A stretch of DNA of 38,853 nt from contig CAYVOV010000028.1 in assembly GCA_964453525.1 (NCBI GenBank), positions 1 to 38,853 of the forward strand, read 5' to 3'. Positions within the stretch are counted from its first letter, which is position 1. The number at the start of each line of letters is the position of its first letter. Made by a program: the position numbers and the translations under genes. Origin of the DNA: CAYVOV01 sp964453525 (lineage in GTDB: Bacteria > Chloroflexota > Dehalococcoidia > Dehalococcoidales > UBA2162). Below the pieces are notes generated by a model. The model ran no database searches. It was not told the origin of the DNA and saw only the letters and a list, made by a program, of their open reading frames with translations. Shown piece after piece: positions 31,171 to 38,853 of the stretch.

Positions 31171-31884
31171 CTATATTTCTCTTGCCAGGACCAGCCCCCA
31201 GACCGATTCGGCGCCTGCCTCCTTCAGTGCTGCGGCACAGGCATCCAGGGTAGCTCCGGAAGTTGAGACGTCATCAATAAGAAGCGCCTCTTTTTCTTTC
31301 AGCCTGTCATCCCGGCAAGTAAAAGCCCCGGCTACATTATTCCGCCTCTCCTCGACATTTGATGACCTTGCCTGGGGAGAGCTGTGTAGTTCCCGGACAA
31401 GGCAGTTGTCCACTACCGGCAGACCGGTAAGTTTGCCCAGTTTTTTCGCCAGTACTGCTGACTGATTGTAGCCGCGCTCACGCAACCTTTTTTTATGCAG
31501 AGGTACCGGTACCAGGACTTCGCCGGGTACGGGGTTTGCCGCCAGATAGTTGTTCAACAGACCGGCAAGGAGTGCCGCCAGGGCTCTGAGGTTCCGGTAC
31601 TTGAATTGATAGACAGCCTGTTGCATCACTTCCTCAAAGCGGAACGGTGACCGTATACCGTCGATTGATGCCTGCCAGCTAACACAGTCCGGACAAAGTA
31701 TGCCGCTGGACTGAGGTCTACCACATAAGGGACAGATTGGAGGCATAATGCGGGATAGCGAGCCTTGACAGTCGGGGCAAATAAGAGAACCCTCTTTCCT
31801 GCAGCCGATACATCTCTGCGGGAACAGAAAATCGAGGGCTATTCCTCCGAGCTTTGCTACCTGAGGAAGCACCTCACCATCCAT
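31171..31884 (-). CDS. ComF-family phosphoribosyltransferase-like protein
   Basis: 237 residues. The N-terminus has two zinc ribbons (C25, C28, C36, C39; C51, C54, C64, C67). The rest is the type I phosphoribosyltransferase fold, with VPVPLHKKRLRERGYNQS (126-143) and the PRPP-binding loop LLIDDVSTSGAT (201-212). ComF proteins act in DNA uptake in competent bacteria and in DNA repair or fork functions elsewhere. No other competence gene is visible here. No strong ribosome site is seen at the ATG, so translation may depend on the upstream gene. Confidence 0.9.
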   Translation of the reverse strand: MDGEVLPQVAKLGGIALDFLFPQRCIGCRKEGSLICPDCQGSLSRIMPPICPLCGRPQSSGILCPDCVSWQASIDGIRSPFRFEEVMQQAVYQFKYRNLRALAALLAGLLNNYLAANPVPGEVLVPVPLHKKRLRERGYNQSAVLAKKLGKLTGLPVVDNCLVRELHSSPQARSSNVEERRNNVAGAFTCRDDRLKEKEALLIDDVSTSGATLDACAAALKEAGAESVWGLVLAREI

Positions 31885-31913
31885 AAGTAGTTTTGATTTT
31901 GCCGCGAAGCACT

Positions 31914-32126
31914 TTAGCGGGTTCGACTGTTATGCAGTGCTCCGCTCATAATGGGTTCATCAATGTAGACATCGCCATTCCTGATTTTCAGGTTAAAACC
32001 GCACTCAGGATTGGTACAAACCCACGCTTTATAATGAATATTTGCCCCCTGGCTACCGAAATCAGATAATGGTACAAGGTCTCCTGACTTACACTTCTGA
32101 CACTTTGGAAAACTAGTTTGTTCCAC
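31914..32126 (-). CDS. Small zinc-ribbon protein, unrecognised
   Basis: 70 residues from a GTG at 32126, which has GGAGG eight bases upstream. A GTG at 32135 would add three residues but is too close to the ribosome site. CQKCKSG and CTNPECGF form a CxxC...CxxxxC zinc ribbon around a middle part with DFGSQGANIHYKAWV. The C-terminal YIDEPIMSGALHNSR is unusual. I recognise no function. It heads the minus-strand run that continues with comF, 29 bases downstream. Confidence 0.65.
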   Translation of the reverse strand: MEQTSFPKCQKCKSGDLVPLSDFGSQGANIHYKAWVCTNPECGFNLKIRNGDVYIDEPIMSGALHNSRTR

Positions 32127-32210
32127 GAGGTCCACCTCCCAACCGTTATTGAATTTTTACAGTAGTATACACTACCGAGTACCCAATGACAAGAGTTTTT
32201 CCAGCTTGTT

Positions 32211-32444
32211 CTGTTTGCATCTGGTTGTTTTTCTTTACCTCACCCCTTGCCCCTCTCCGGCCTGAATCATTGAAAATTGTTGAAAAGCATTTAAGGCCAG
32301 AGAGGAGAGAAATATAGAGAGGGGGCGGAGCCCCCTCTCTATATTTCCTTCACCCTCAAACAATTATATAATATCGGCAATAAACGGGTACTGTTTGAGG
32401 GGGATAAAGGTGGTGACAAATTTATACCAACCAAAACCAAATAG
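32211..32444 (+). repeat. MITE-like hairpin repeat, copy 2
   Basis: Same ends as copy 1 (CTGTTTGCATCTGGTTG at the left, CTATTTGGTTTTGGTTGG as the reverse of the right end) and the shared CTCACCCCTTGCCCCTCTCC. It holds a long hairpin with a 17-bp stem around GGGGGC-GGA-GCCCCC (about 32312-32348). The right end stops six bases short of the thpR stop codon. Confidence 0.72.
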
Positions 32445-32450
32445 TACCTT

Positions 32451-33026
32451 TCAGCTTAAATTAACCGAACTGATACGGTTGTAGATAGCTCCCTGCCTGG
32501 TTAACTGACTTCTCATCAGAGTGATAGCATCTACCCGGAAAGCACCCGCCTTGAATTCCATTCCGGCAATCCGCCTGCCCAGTCCCTGCCGCTCATCCGG
32601 TGATACCCGGTTATTGACACGGCCCAGAGTAAGATGCGGCGTAAATGCCCTTGATTCGGGAGAAAATCCAAGCTTCTCCAGATTACGTTCAAGTTGCTGC
32701 TGAAGCCTGCCAAGCGTGTCTATCTCTCCGCTCAGTCCCACCCAGACCACCTGGACCCGCCTTAAATTGGGAAAAGCCCCGAGTGCCTCCACCTTCAGAT
32801 TGAAAGGTGATACTCCTGCCGTGGACTCTTTAATAGCTGCGGTTATTTCACCGGTCTTATCGACATTAATATTGCCCAGGAATTTCAAAGTCAGGTGCAT
32901 GCTGTTGGGATTAACCCATTTCACTCCTTGCTGGCCGCCGGATTTCAGTTTGTTCTCAAGCTCACCAAGTTTCTGTTTCAACTCACCGGGAAGTTCGATG
33001 GCAATGAAACTGCGGATTTGCTCCAT
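32451..33026 (-). CDS. thpR: RNA 2',3'-cyclic phosphodiesterase
   Basis: 191 residues of the 2H phosphoesterase superfamily (LigT/ThpR). The two signature HxTx motifs are HLTL at 44-47 and HLTL at 131-134, in the usual places in the two lobes. It opens with RSFIAIELP, typical of the family, and closes with VDAITLMRSQLTRQGAIYNRI. It hydrolyses 2',3'-cyclic phosphate ends on RNA, and its cellular role in bacteria is unclear. It lies 16 bases downstream of the amidohydrolase gene. The MITE-like repeat directly follows its stop. Confidence 0.93.
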   Translation of the reverse strand: MEQIRSFIAIELPGELKQKLGELENKLKSGGQQGVKWVNPNSMHLTLKFLGNINVDKTGEITAAIKESTAGVSPFNLKVEALGAFPNLRRVQVVWVGLSGEIDTLGRLQQQLERNLEKLGFSPESRAFTPHLTLGRVNNRVSPDERQGLGRRIAGMEFKAGAFRVDAITLMRSQLTRQGAIYNRISSVNLS

Positions 33027-33042
33027 CGCTCTATCCTTAATC

Positions 33043-33882
33043 TTATATGTTCAGTAACCGCCGGGCATTACCGGATACAATCAGGTCTTTTGTTTCCCCG
33101 GATACGTCCAGCGCCCGGATTTCACCAAGCAACTGGTCCTGGGCAAGTAACGGATAATCGCTGCCGAAAAGTATTTTTTCTGCACCGACGAGCCGGCTGA
33201 CCTCGTAATACACCTGAGGACTGTAAAGAAATGGGGACGCCGCCGTATCGAAATAGACGTTGCCCATTGCCTTTTTAACCTCGGGCATCAGGGCATAGAA
33301 CGGCAGACCACCGCCCCAGTGGGCATAGACGGTTGTTATCTCAGGATAGTCAACAAGAAAGGGATATAGCATTTCCGGAGTAACAGCCCCTTTACCCGGA
33401 TACAGGTGCCCCACCGGTTCCGAGGCGTGAATAAGCAGAATGAGGTTATGTTTCTTAATCACATCAATGAAAGGTTTCATAATTTCTTCGTCGTCCAGGT
33501 CGGTCATCTGCGTATCCGGCCTCATCTCGCCGATGCCTCTTATCCCGCCTTTAACGCAGCGTTCTATTTCCTCTACGGCATAGCCCATTGACCGCGGCTG
33601 AACGGTGCAAAACCCTAAAAGGCGTTCGGGATACCGGGAAATCGATTCCAGAATATAGTCGTTTGTCTCGACACATAGCTCGTGGGTTGTCCAGCCGATA
33701 TTGAGCACCACTGAAACATCCACTCCATCCCGGTCCATGCTCTTGATAAGGTCTTCGGCCGTTGCCAGTTCCGCTTTTTTATCCGAGTAAAGAATGGCAA
33801 AGGTGGGGTCGCTATCGATATACTTATCGCGGTTCTTCTTCATCTGTGGCGGGAAGATATGGGTGTGAAAGTCAATAACCAT
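33043..33882 (-). CDS. Amidohydrolase-family metal-dependent hydrolase
   Basis: 279 residues from the ATG at 33882. The frame is open further upstream, but homology starts at MVIDFHTHIFPP. The family HxH motif is at 5-7 (HTH), a conserved His lies in LLIHASEP, and another in VYAHWGGG. The metal-site Asp is in KILFGSDYPLL. It is an amidohydrolase_2-type TIM barrel (decarboxylases and hydrolases), substrate unknown. A promoter with TATAAT only six bases before the ATG implies a leaderless message. It is transcribed with thpR. Confidence 0.85.
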   Translation of the reverse strand: MVIDFHTHIFPPQMKKNRDKYIDSDPTFAILYSDKKAELATAEDLIKSMDRDGVDVSVVLNIGWTTHELCVETNDYILESISRYPERLLGFCTVQPRSMGYAVEEIERCVKGGIRGIGEMRPDTQMTDLDDEEIMKPFIDVIKKHNLILLIHASEPVGHLYPGKGAVTPEMLYPFLVDYPEITTVYAHWGGGLPFYALMPEVKKAMGNVYFDTAASPFLYSPQVYYEVSRLVGAEKILFGSDYPLLAQDQLLGEIRALDVSGETKDLIVSGNARRLLNI

Positions 33883-33888
33883 TGCCAG

Positions 33889-33918
33889 ATTATAACAGAA
33901 CCTCCGGCACCGGTTCAA
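33889..33918 (-). promoter_or_regulatory. Promoter of a probable leaderless transcript
   Basis: Minus strand TTGAAC (33913-33918), 18 bp, TATAAT (33889-33894). The predicted transcription start coincides with the ATG at 33882. Confidence 0.6.
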
Positions 33919-33936
33919 TGGATGGTTATATAAGTA

Positions 33937-34123
33937 CTGTTTGGTTTCAGTTGAATGAAGTTCTCCTCCTTCTTAGTATATCTATTCCCACCCGCCGCCC
34001 TTCAGGGCTCCGTCGTGGTTCCAGTGATGTCACCAGGACTGAGCTCAGCCGAACGGTGAACCTTCAGGATGAACCCTTCAGGGTCAGGGGGTGAGGTAAA
34101 AAACGCCAACTGAATGTAAACAG
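33937..34123 (-). repeat. MITE-like hairpin repeat, copy 3
   Basis: Inverted relative to the other copies. The end CTGTTTGGTTTCAGTTGAATGA matches the right end of copy 1 (in part through CCCGCCG and CCCTTCAGGG). The other end reads TTTTTTACCTCACCCCCTGA and CTGTTTACATTCAGTTGG on the minus strand. The centre differs from the other copies. It lies between the amidohydrolase and groES promoters. Confidence 0.65.
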
Positions 34124-34241
34124 AGCTTTCAAATATATTGATAATAATAGCAAAAATATGATTCGTGGAGAATGCACAAGCATTCCAATATTTAATTGCC
34201 CGATATTTGACGTGAATAACTGTAAAAGAATACCTGTCAGT

Positions 34242-34270
34242 TTGCAGGGCACGCCTGCCTGCGCTATTAT
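34242..34270 (+). promoter_or_regulatory. groESL promoter
   Basis: TTGCAG (34242-34247), 17 bp, TATTAT (34265-34270), a good vegetative promoter. The start would fall at about the first base of the CIRCE element. Confidence 0.75.
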
Positions 34271-34279
34271 TATAATTAG

Positions 34280-34306
34280 TTAGCAGTCTCAGGTCTAGAG
34301 TGCTAA
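34280..34306 (+). promoter_or_regulatory. CIRCE operator (HrcA site)
   Basis: TTAGCAGTC-N9-GAGTGCTAA, one mismatch from the consensus TTAGCACTC-N9-GAGTGCTAA. It lies directly at the groESL transcription start, so HrcA should repress the operon until heat or misfolded protein titrates GroEL. hrcA is not in this window. Confidence 0.95.
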
Positions 34307-34354
34307 TCAATAACCCTGAACGGGTTTATTTTAATTTTCAGAAGGAGGATTCTA

Positions 34355-34654
34355 ATGGCAGTAAAGCTGGAACCTATGGCTGACCGGCTGGTGGTCAAGC
34401 CTATCGAAAAAGAGGAAGTGACCAAGAGTGGACTCGTCTTACCTGATACGGCAAAAGAAAAACCTCAGGAAGGTGAAGTCCTGGCGGTTGGCCCGGGCAG
34501 GATGTCCGATGATGGGAAACGGATAGCCATGGACGTTAAGGTTGGCGATGTGGTTATTTACGCCAAATACGGCGGCACTGAGATAAAGGTCGAGGACGAA
34601 GAATTGATGATTCTTCGTGAGAGTGATATTCTGGCCAAAAAACCAAAGAAATAA
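34355..34654 (+). CDS. groES: Co-chaperonin GroES
   Basis: 99 residues, normal length. It caps the GroEL ring as a heptamer. Family landmarks: LEPMADRLVVKPIEKEEVTK at the start, a mobile loop near TKSGLVLPDTAKEKPQEG (about 23-40), the GEVLAVGPG strand, and the end VEDEELMILRESDILA. AGAAGGAGG precedes the ATG by six bases. The gene follows the CIRCE operator and precedes groEL by 30 bases in one operon. Confidence 0.97.
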   Translation: MAVKLEPMADRLVVKPIEKEEVTKSGLVLPDTAKEKPQEGEVLAVGPGRMSDDGKRIAMDVKVGDVVIYAKYGGTEIKVEDEELMILRESDILAKKPKK

Positions 34655-34684
34655 TACAGTAAGTATCTATGAGGAGGATAACTA

Positions 34685-36310
34685 ATGGCTAAACAAATTA
34701 TATTTGGAGAGGAACTCAGGCATTCTTTGAAGAAAGGTGTAGATACTCTGGCTGATGCAGTTAAAGTAACCCTGGGTCCCAAAGGACATTGCGTCGCACT
34801 GGACAAGAAATGGGGAGCACCATCGATAATTGATGATGGTGTTACTATCGCCAAGGATATCGAGCTTCCGGACCCCTTCGAGAATATGGGAGTACAGCTT
34901 GTCAAGGAAGCGGCAACCAAGACAAACGACGCCTGTGGTGATGGAACGACAACTTCAACTGTCCTGGCTCACGCCATTGTTACCGAAGGCTTCAAGAATG
35001 CAGCCGCCGGAGCCGAACCGTTGCAGCTGAAAAAGGGAATCGAGCTGGCAACGTCGGCAATCGTTGAACAACTCAAGAAAGTATCCACTGAAGTAAAAGG
35101 AAAAGAGCAGATTGCTCAGGTTGGTACCATTACCGCCAAGGACCCTGAGATAGGTAACCTTATCGCCGAGGTAATGGATAAAATCGGCAAGGACGGGGTC
35201 ATCACCGTTGAAGAATCAAAGGGTATTGGCTATGAGACCGAATACGTAGAGGGGATGAAATTTGACCGCGGTTATGTAAGCGCCTACTTCGTGACCAACA
35301 CCGAGAGAATGGTGGCGGAAATAGAAGACCCCTACATACTTCTTACTGACAAGAAAATCTCGGCAGTTTCCGACCTGCTGCCTGCCCTTGAAAAGATACT
35401 TCAGGTCTCAAAGAACCTGCTTATCATCGCTGAAGATGTTGACGGTGAAGCTCTGGCAACACTGGTAGTCAACAAACTGCGCGGTACCATAAACGTCGTA
35501 GCAGTGAAAGCCCCCGGTTTCGGCGACCGCCGCAAGGCAATGCTCGAAGATATGGCAATTCTTACCGGCGGCAAGGTAATCTCGGAAGACGTCGGACGCA
35601 AGCTTGACTCGGTTGTCGTCGAAGACCTGGGACGGGCTCGCCGGGTAACTGTTGATAAAGACAATACCACTATTGTCGAGGGCAAAGGCTCGGATGAAGA
35701 AATTAAGTCAAGAATCAAGCAGATTAAAGCTCAGATAGAGGAGACTACTTCCGACTTCGACCGTGAGAAACTCCAGGAAAGACAGGCAAAACTCGCCGGC
35801 GGCGTTGCCGTGCTCAAAGTAGGAGCGGCTACCGAGGTTGAGCTAAAGGAGAGGAAACACCGGGTTGAAGACGCCCTTTCAGCCACTCAGGCGGCAGTCG
35901 AAGAAGGTATTCTACCGGGCGGTGGAGTCGCTCTGCTGAACTCTTTATCAGTTCTGGATACTCTTGAAGTATCCGGTGATATAGCTACCGGAGCCAACAT
36001 AGTCAAGAAGGCTGTCGAGGAACCGATTCGCTGGATTGCTGAAAATGCCGGTAAAGACGGCTCGGTAATAGTGGATACGGTCAAGAAGAGCGCCGCCGGA
36101 GTCGGCTATGACGCCATGGCTGATGACTTTGGCGATATGGTAAAGAAGGGCATTATCGACCCGACGAAGGTTGTCAGGACAAGTCTTGAAAATGCAGCCA
36201 GTATCGCGGCAATGGTGCTGATTACCGAATCGCTGGTTACCGATATTCCGGAGAAGAATGCCCCGATGATGCCTGGTGGTGGCGGCATGGGCGATATGGG
36301 CATGATGTAA
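34685..36310 (+). CDS. groEL: Chaperonin GroEL
   Basis: 541 residues, full length. ATP-dependent folding chamber. The ATP site DGTTTSTVLAHAIV (about 84-97) with TLGPKGHCV (29-37) is present, as is the apical-domain PGFGDRRKAMLEDMAILTGG (split across 275-294) and AGVGYDAM and TDIPEK near the end. The C-terminus is the Gly/Met tail GGGGMGDMGMM. The usual GPKGRNV reads GPKGHCV. GAGGAGG precedes the ATG. Regulated with groES through CIRCE. A hairpin terminator follows. Confidence 0.97.
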   Translation: MAKQIIFGEELRHSLKKGVDTLADAVKVTLGPKGHCVALDKKWGAPSIIDDGVTIAKDIELPDPFENMGVQLVKEAATKTNDACGDGTTTSTVLAHAIVTEGFKNAAAGAEPLQLKKGIELATSAIVEQLKKVSTEVKGKEQIAQVGTITAKDPEIGNLIAEVMDKIGKDGVITVEESKGIGYETEYVEGMKFDRGYVSAYFVTNTERMVAEIEDPYILLTDKKISAVSDLLPALEKILQVSKNLLIIAEDVDGEALATLVVNKLRGTINVVAVKAPGFGDRRKAMLEDMAILTGGKVISEDVGRKLDSVVVEDLGRARRVTVDKDNTTIVEGKGSDEEIKSRIKQIKAQIEETTSDFDREKLQERQAKLAGGVAVLKVGAATEVELKERKHRVEDALSATQAAVEEGILPGGGVALLNSLSVLDTLEVSGDIATGANIVKKAVEEPIRWIAENAGKDGSVIVDTVKKSAAGVGYDAMADDFGDMVKKGIIDPTKVVRTSLENAASIAAMVLITESLVTDIPEKNAPMMPGGGGMGDMGMM

Positions 36311-36339
36311 TAATGTCCCCGCTCTCTTACGGGCAATTC

Positions 36340-36372
36340 AAGGCAGCCGTGGCTTTTAGCCACGGCTGCCTT
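36340..36372 (+). terminator. groESL terminator
   Basis: A 15-bp stem AAGGCAGCCGTGGCT (36340-36354) with AGCCACGGCTGCCTT (36358-36372) and a TTT loop. The direct T-run is short, but TTTTTT follows at about 36380. Confidence 0.85.
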
Positions 36373-36480
36373 TGCTGAGTTTTTTCATTCTTTCTCTGAA
36401 AATGGTATTCTCCGTTAACCTGTGCGATTTTCACCTTCTACAATCACATCAATCTGGGATAAGGAGTAACCTCATAGACA

Positions 36481-37215
36481 ATGCCTGAAAAAGCAACAAT
36501 GAAATCAATGGATAACTGCGGGGTGTGCGGGCAATTCCTTATCTACGGAACAGAAGAGACCCTGAGGACCTGCACTTTCTGTGGAAAAGAATTCAGTGCT
36601 CTTATCTACTGCCCGGAGGGCCATTACGTCTGCGATGACTGCCACAGACAAAAAGCGCTCGATATTCTGAGAGAAGTGGTTAATTCCACAGCTTCCACCG
36701 CCCCGATGGATATACTTGAGATTGTTATGGCTCATTCCTCGGTTCCGATGCACGGACCGGAACACCATGCAATGGTACCGGCGATTATAGTAGCCGCAGT
36801 AAAGAACGCCGGATATCCGGTACCGGAAGGAGCCCTGGAGAAGGCAATAAGCAGGGGGAGTGAGGTGCCCGGGGGCTGGTGCGGCTTTCACGGCGCCTGT
36901 GGAGCGGCGCTGGGAGTCGGCACTGCTATCAGCGTCCTGACCGGGGCAACACCGCTGACCGGGGAGACACGGACACTGGCCAATGAAGCGACTGCCTCTG
37001 CCCTGACAAAGATGCTGGATGGGGGCCCGCGCTGCTGCAAGAGAGCCAGTCGCAAGTCTCTGGAAGCTGCCATCGATTTCCTGCGTGACCGGATGGGTAT
37101 TACCCTGGACAGGGGACATCGGATTACATGTGGTTACATTGAGCGCAATCGGGAGTGTATCCTGGAGGACTGTTTTTACTTTAATAAGGGGTCGTCTCTA
37201 TCAGACAACGGATAG
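36481..37215 (+). CDS. DUF5714-type Cys-rich protein
   Basis: 244 residues. The N-terminus has a zinc-ribbon-like set of cysteines (C13, C16, C31, C34, C44, C51 and C54). The body contains MHGPEHHAMVPAIIVAAVKN, a GGWCGFHGACGAALGVGTA loop and RCCKRASRKSLEAAIDFL, with a further CGYIERNRECILEDC at the end. This pattern is that of DUF5714, known from methanogens and anaerobic bacteria, often tied to methyl-transfer genes. No function is established. The many Cys/His residues suggest metal or Fe-S binding. The ATG at 36481 has AAGGAG rather far upstream (14 bases), and two further in-frame ATGs follow. Confidence 0.7.
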   Translation: MPEKATMKSMDNCGVCGQFLIYGTEETLRTCTFCGKEFSALIYCPEGHYVCDDCHRQKALDILREVVNSTASTAPMDILEIVMAHSSVPMHGPEHHAMVPAIIVAAVKNAGYPVPEGALEKAISRGSEVPGGWCGFHGACGAALGVGTAISVLTGATPLTGETRTLANEATASALTKMLDGGPRCCKRASRKSLEAAIDFLRDRMGITLDRGHRITCGYIERNRECILEDCFYFNKGSSLSDNG

Positions 37216-37234
37216 TCCCGGAAGAAGAACTGCC

Positions 37235-38497
37235 TTATAGTTTCAGCAGTTCCTCAAGCGACTCACTATCGTCCACCGGTCCAACTACGGCAAGCCGTAA
37301 ACGGTCACCGGTAAGCAGCTCGCGAGCCAGTCCCATCAGTTGTTCGGAAGTGATGGCTTCGACGATAGACACTACCTGGTCAACGGTAAGGATATCCTCG
37401 ATAAGAATCTCCTGTCCGCCAATCCACCCGGCAACATTGCGGGTATCCTCCATCCGCAGCAGCATGCGTCCCTTGGACAGCTCTTTTGCTTTTATCAGCT
37501 CGGACTCGGGGATTGGTTCTTTCAGCCTCGAAAGCTGCTCCAGAATAGCCTCGATTGCTACCTTCATGTTTTTCGGTTCGGTCCCGGCATAAACAATAAA
37601 TGAGCCTGAATCAAGGAAATGGTCGACATAGCTGTGAATGCTATAGGCAAGTCCCAGTTTATCCCTGACTTCGGTAAACAAACGACTGCTCATTCCCTCG
37701 CCGAGGACAACGTTAAGCAGGTCAAGGACAAAGCGCCCGGGATGTAAAAGTGGCAGACCCGGCATAGCCAGACACAGGTGAGCCTGTTCAGTATCTCGTC
37801 TCTCGACGTTAAGACGGTGCTTATGACGCTCTTCATAGACGAGATAGACGGGGCGGGGTTGCGGATTATTCCAGTTGTCCATGGCTTTGCTGACAGCAGC
37901 TACCACTTCATCATGCTGGATGTTACCGGCGACAGTCACTACTGTATTTTCAGGAGTATATTTGCTTTGAAGGTAACTGATTATCATATCCCTGGTAATA
38001 GCACACATCGAGTCCTTACGACCGGCTATATCCCTTCCCAACGGGTGGCCCGGCCAGAGAAGCTCGTCGGCAAGCAGGTGCACCTGCTGTGAAGGTGTAT
38101 CCTTTGACATATTTATTTCTTCCAGTATTACCTGGCACTCCCGCTCCATGTCATTGGTATCAAACTTCGAATTTCGCAGCATATCTACAATCACGTCCAG
38201 TGCCAGGAGAAAGTGAGGCTGTGCCACTTTAGCCCAGTAAAGGGTTAATTCCTTGTCCGTGCCGCCGTTAAGCGTGCCTCCGACCCCCTCTATTGCTGCG
38301 GAGATATCCTTGGAGGTCGCCCGCTTCGATGTTCCCTTGAACAGCAGGTGTTCGATATAGTGTGAGATGCCGGCGTGTGCATCATCCTCATATCTGGAGC
38401 CGACACCGATAAAGAAGCAAACAGATACCGACCGGGTATGAGGCATTGTGGAAGTTACAATCCTCAGCCCGTTATTCAGAACAGTCTTCTGATACAA
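37235..38497 (-). CDS. M16-family zinc metallopeptidase
   Basis: 420 residues, the usual size for a single-chain M16B (processing-peptidase-like) enzyme. The inverted zinc motif HxxEH is at 46-50 (HYIEH), and the third ligand is probably the Glu in LLADELLWPGHPLG about 80 residues later. The substrate-side RDKLGLAYSIHSYVD segment (about 280-294) is typical. It degrades or processes peptides, probably in the cytoplasm since no signal peptide is present. The start is TTG at 38497 with GGGGCG upstream. It converges on the DUF5714-type gene, 19 bases between the stops. Confidence 0.93.
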   Translation of the reverse strand: MYQKTVLNNGLRIVTSTMPHTRSVSVCFFIGVGSRYEDDAHAGISHYIEHLLFKGTSKRATSKDISAAIEGVGGTLNGGTDKELTLYWAKVAQPHFLLALDVIVDMLRNSKFDTNDMERECQVILEEINMSKDTPSQQVHLLADELLWPGHPLGRDIAGRKDSMCAITRDMIISYLQSKYTPENTVVTVAGNIQHDEVVAAVSKAMDNWNNPQPRPVYLVYEERHKHRLNVERRDTEQAHLCLAMPGLPLLHPGRFVLDLLNVVLGEGMSSRLFTEVRDKLGLAYSIHSYVDHFLDSGSFIVYAGTEPKNMKVAIEAILEQLSRLKEPIPESELIKAKELSKGRMLLRMEDTRNVAGWIGGQEILIEDILTVDQVVSIVEAITSEQLMGLARELLTGDRLRLAVVGPVDDSESLEELLKL

Positions 38498-38800
38498 TAC
38501 TTCGCCCCTAACTCAATATTTAGAATATATTGGAAATTATGTTCCTGTCAATTGCCGGAACCTGGGTACTGTCTGTATTCTCTTTTATCCGTCACTGCTG
38601 AGAGGAGAACGGCGAAGCGCAATCTTGAACACAATTGTCATTGCGAGCGACTGTTTAGGGTATGTATTTTTCATCCGTCATTGCGAGGAGTCCGCCTTTG
38701 GCGGACGACGTGGCAATCTCAATAAATAATAGTGGAATGCCAGTTTTAAATAACAGTTGACGAATATTTGTATATAAGCTAGAGTTTATATGTCTCTAAT
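38498..38800. repeat. Gene-free stretch with two dispersed repeats
   Basis: No gene. Two related repeats of the form TCCGTCAYTGC...GAGGAG...GCAATCT lie at 38588-38625 and 38675-38721. The second has an inner perfect palindrome GTCCGCC-TTT-GGCGGAC (38690-38706). A GTCATTGCGAG core also occurs at 38637-38647. Fragments of the same family open the window (1-20). Confidence 0.65.
38757..38785 (+). promoter_or_regulatory. tRNA-Leu promoter
   Basis: TTGACG (38757-38762), 17 bp, TAGAGT (38780-38785), about 15 bases before the tRNA. Confidence 0.6.
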
Positions 38801-38853
38801 GCCGAAGTGGCGGAATGGCAGACGCGCTACGTTCAGGGCGTAGTGTCCGCAAG
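38801..38853 (+). tRNA. tRNA-Leu (anticodon CAG), cut by the window edge
   Basis: The first 53 bases of a class II tRNA. The acceptor strand GCCGAAG is followed by the D-arm (TGGCGGAATGGCAGACGC in part) and the anticodon stem-loop CTACG-TTCAGGG-CGTAG with anticodon CAG, which reads CUG codons. The start of a long variable arm (TGTCCGCAAG) fits leucine. The T-arm and acceptor 3' strand lie beyond the window. Confidence 0.93.

Noticed and set aside
14892..34123. Target-site duplications of the MITE-like copies
   Set aside because: No convincing flanking direct repeats could be seen at any of the three copies.

Overview
The window looks like chromosome from a Dehalococcoidia-type member of the Chloroflexota. 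This is an inference from the flavour of several proteins: an ECF sigma factor followed by a DUF5667-type membrane protein, a MacAB-type exporter with a lipoprotein adaptor in an apparently monoderm setting, a DUF5714-type protein, a small pyrophosphatase-like protein, and an rpoB-rpoC pair with acidic tails. No rRNA is present to confirm it. Most of the window is ordinary, moderately GC-rich chromosome. Roughly 23.6-28.6 kb is visibly AT-richer and mobile.

Layout. 0.3-3.6 kb: a YraQ/ArsP-type permease, a membrane-anchored hypothetical, a histone-deacetylase-like protein, rimI and a SnoaL remnant. 3.7-12.7 kb, all on +: an envelope-response block made of an ECF sigma factor, a DUF5667-like protein, a small secreted protein, an OmpR/PhoB-type regulator with its kinase, a MacA-like adaptor with MacB-type ATPase and permease, and a SIMPL lipoprotein. 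Four intergenic regions here carry 11-bp-phased Pho-box-like repeats, so the block may be one regulon. 12.8-23.6 kb, all on -: a zinc-ribbon/OB-fold protein, ruvB, rpoC and rpoB.

23.6-28.6 kb holds two different transposons in tandem, each with terminal inverted repeats and a perfect 8-bp target-site duplication. The first is an IS1595-family element (23613-26038) carrying a MerR-DUF433/DUF5615 toxin-antitoxin pair. The second is an IS1-like element (26056-28606) carrying a HigBA-like toxin-antitoxin pair plus an unrecognised third gene, with two identical 18-bp operator palindromes. They landed side by side directly upstream of the -35 hexamer of the rpoBC promoter, separating it from an A-rich UP-element-like tract. 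This is the most striking structure in the window.

28.8-33.9 kb, on -: a housekeeping run (pyrophosphatase-like, coaE, DinB-like, methyltransferase, comF, zinc ribbon, thpR, amidohydrolase). 34.2-36.4 kb, on +: groES-groEL behind a CIRCE operator. Then a DUF5714-type protein, an M16 peptidase on -, and the first 53 bases of tRNA-Leu(CAG). Three copies of a hairpin-rich MITE-like repeat lie between genes at 14.9, 32.2 and 33.9 kb. ruvB appears to lack any ATG, GTG or TTG start upstream of its P-loop.
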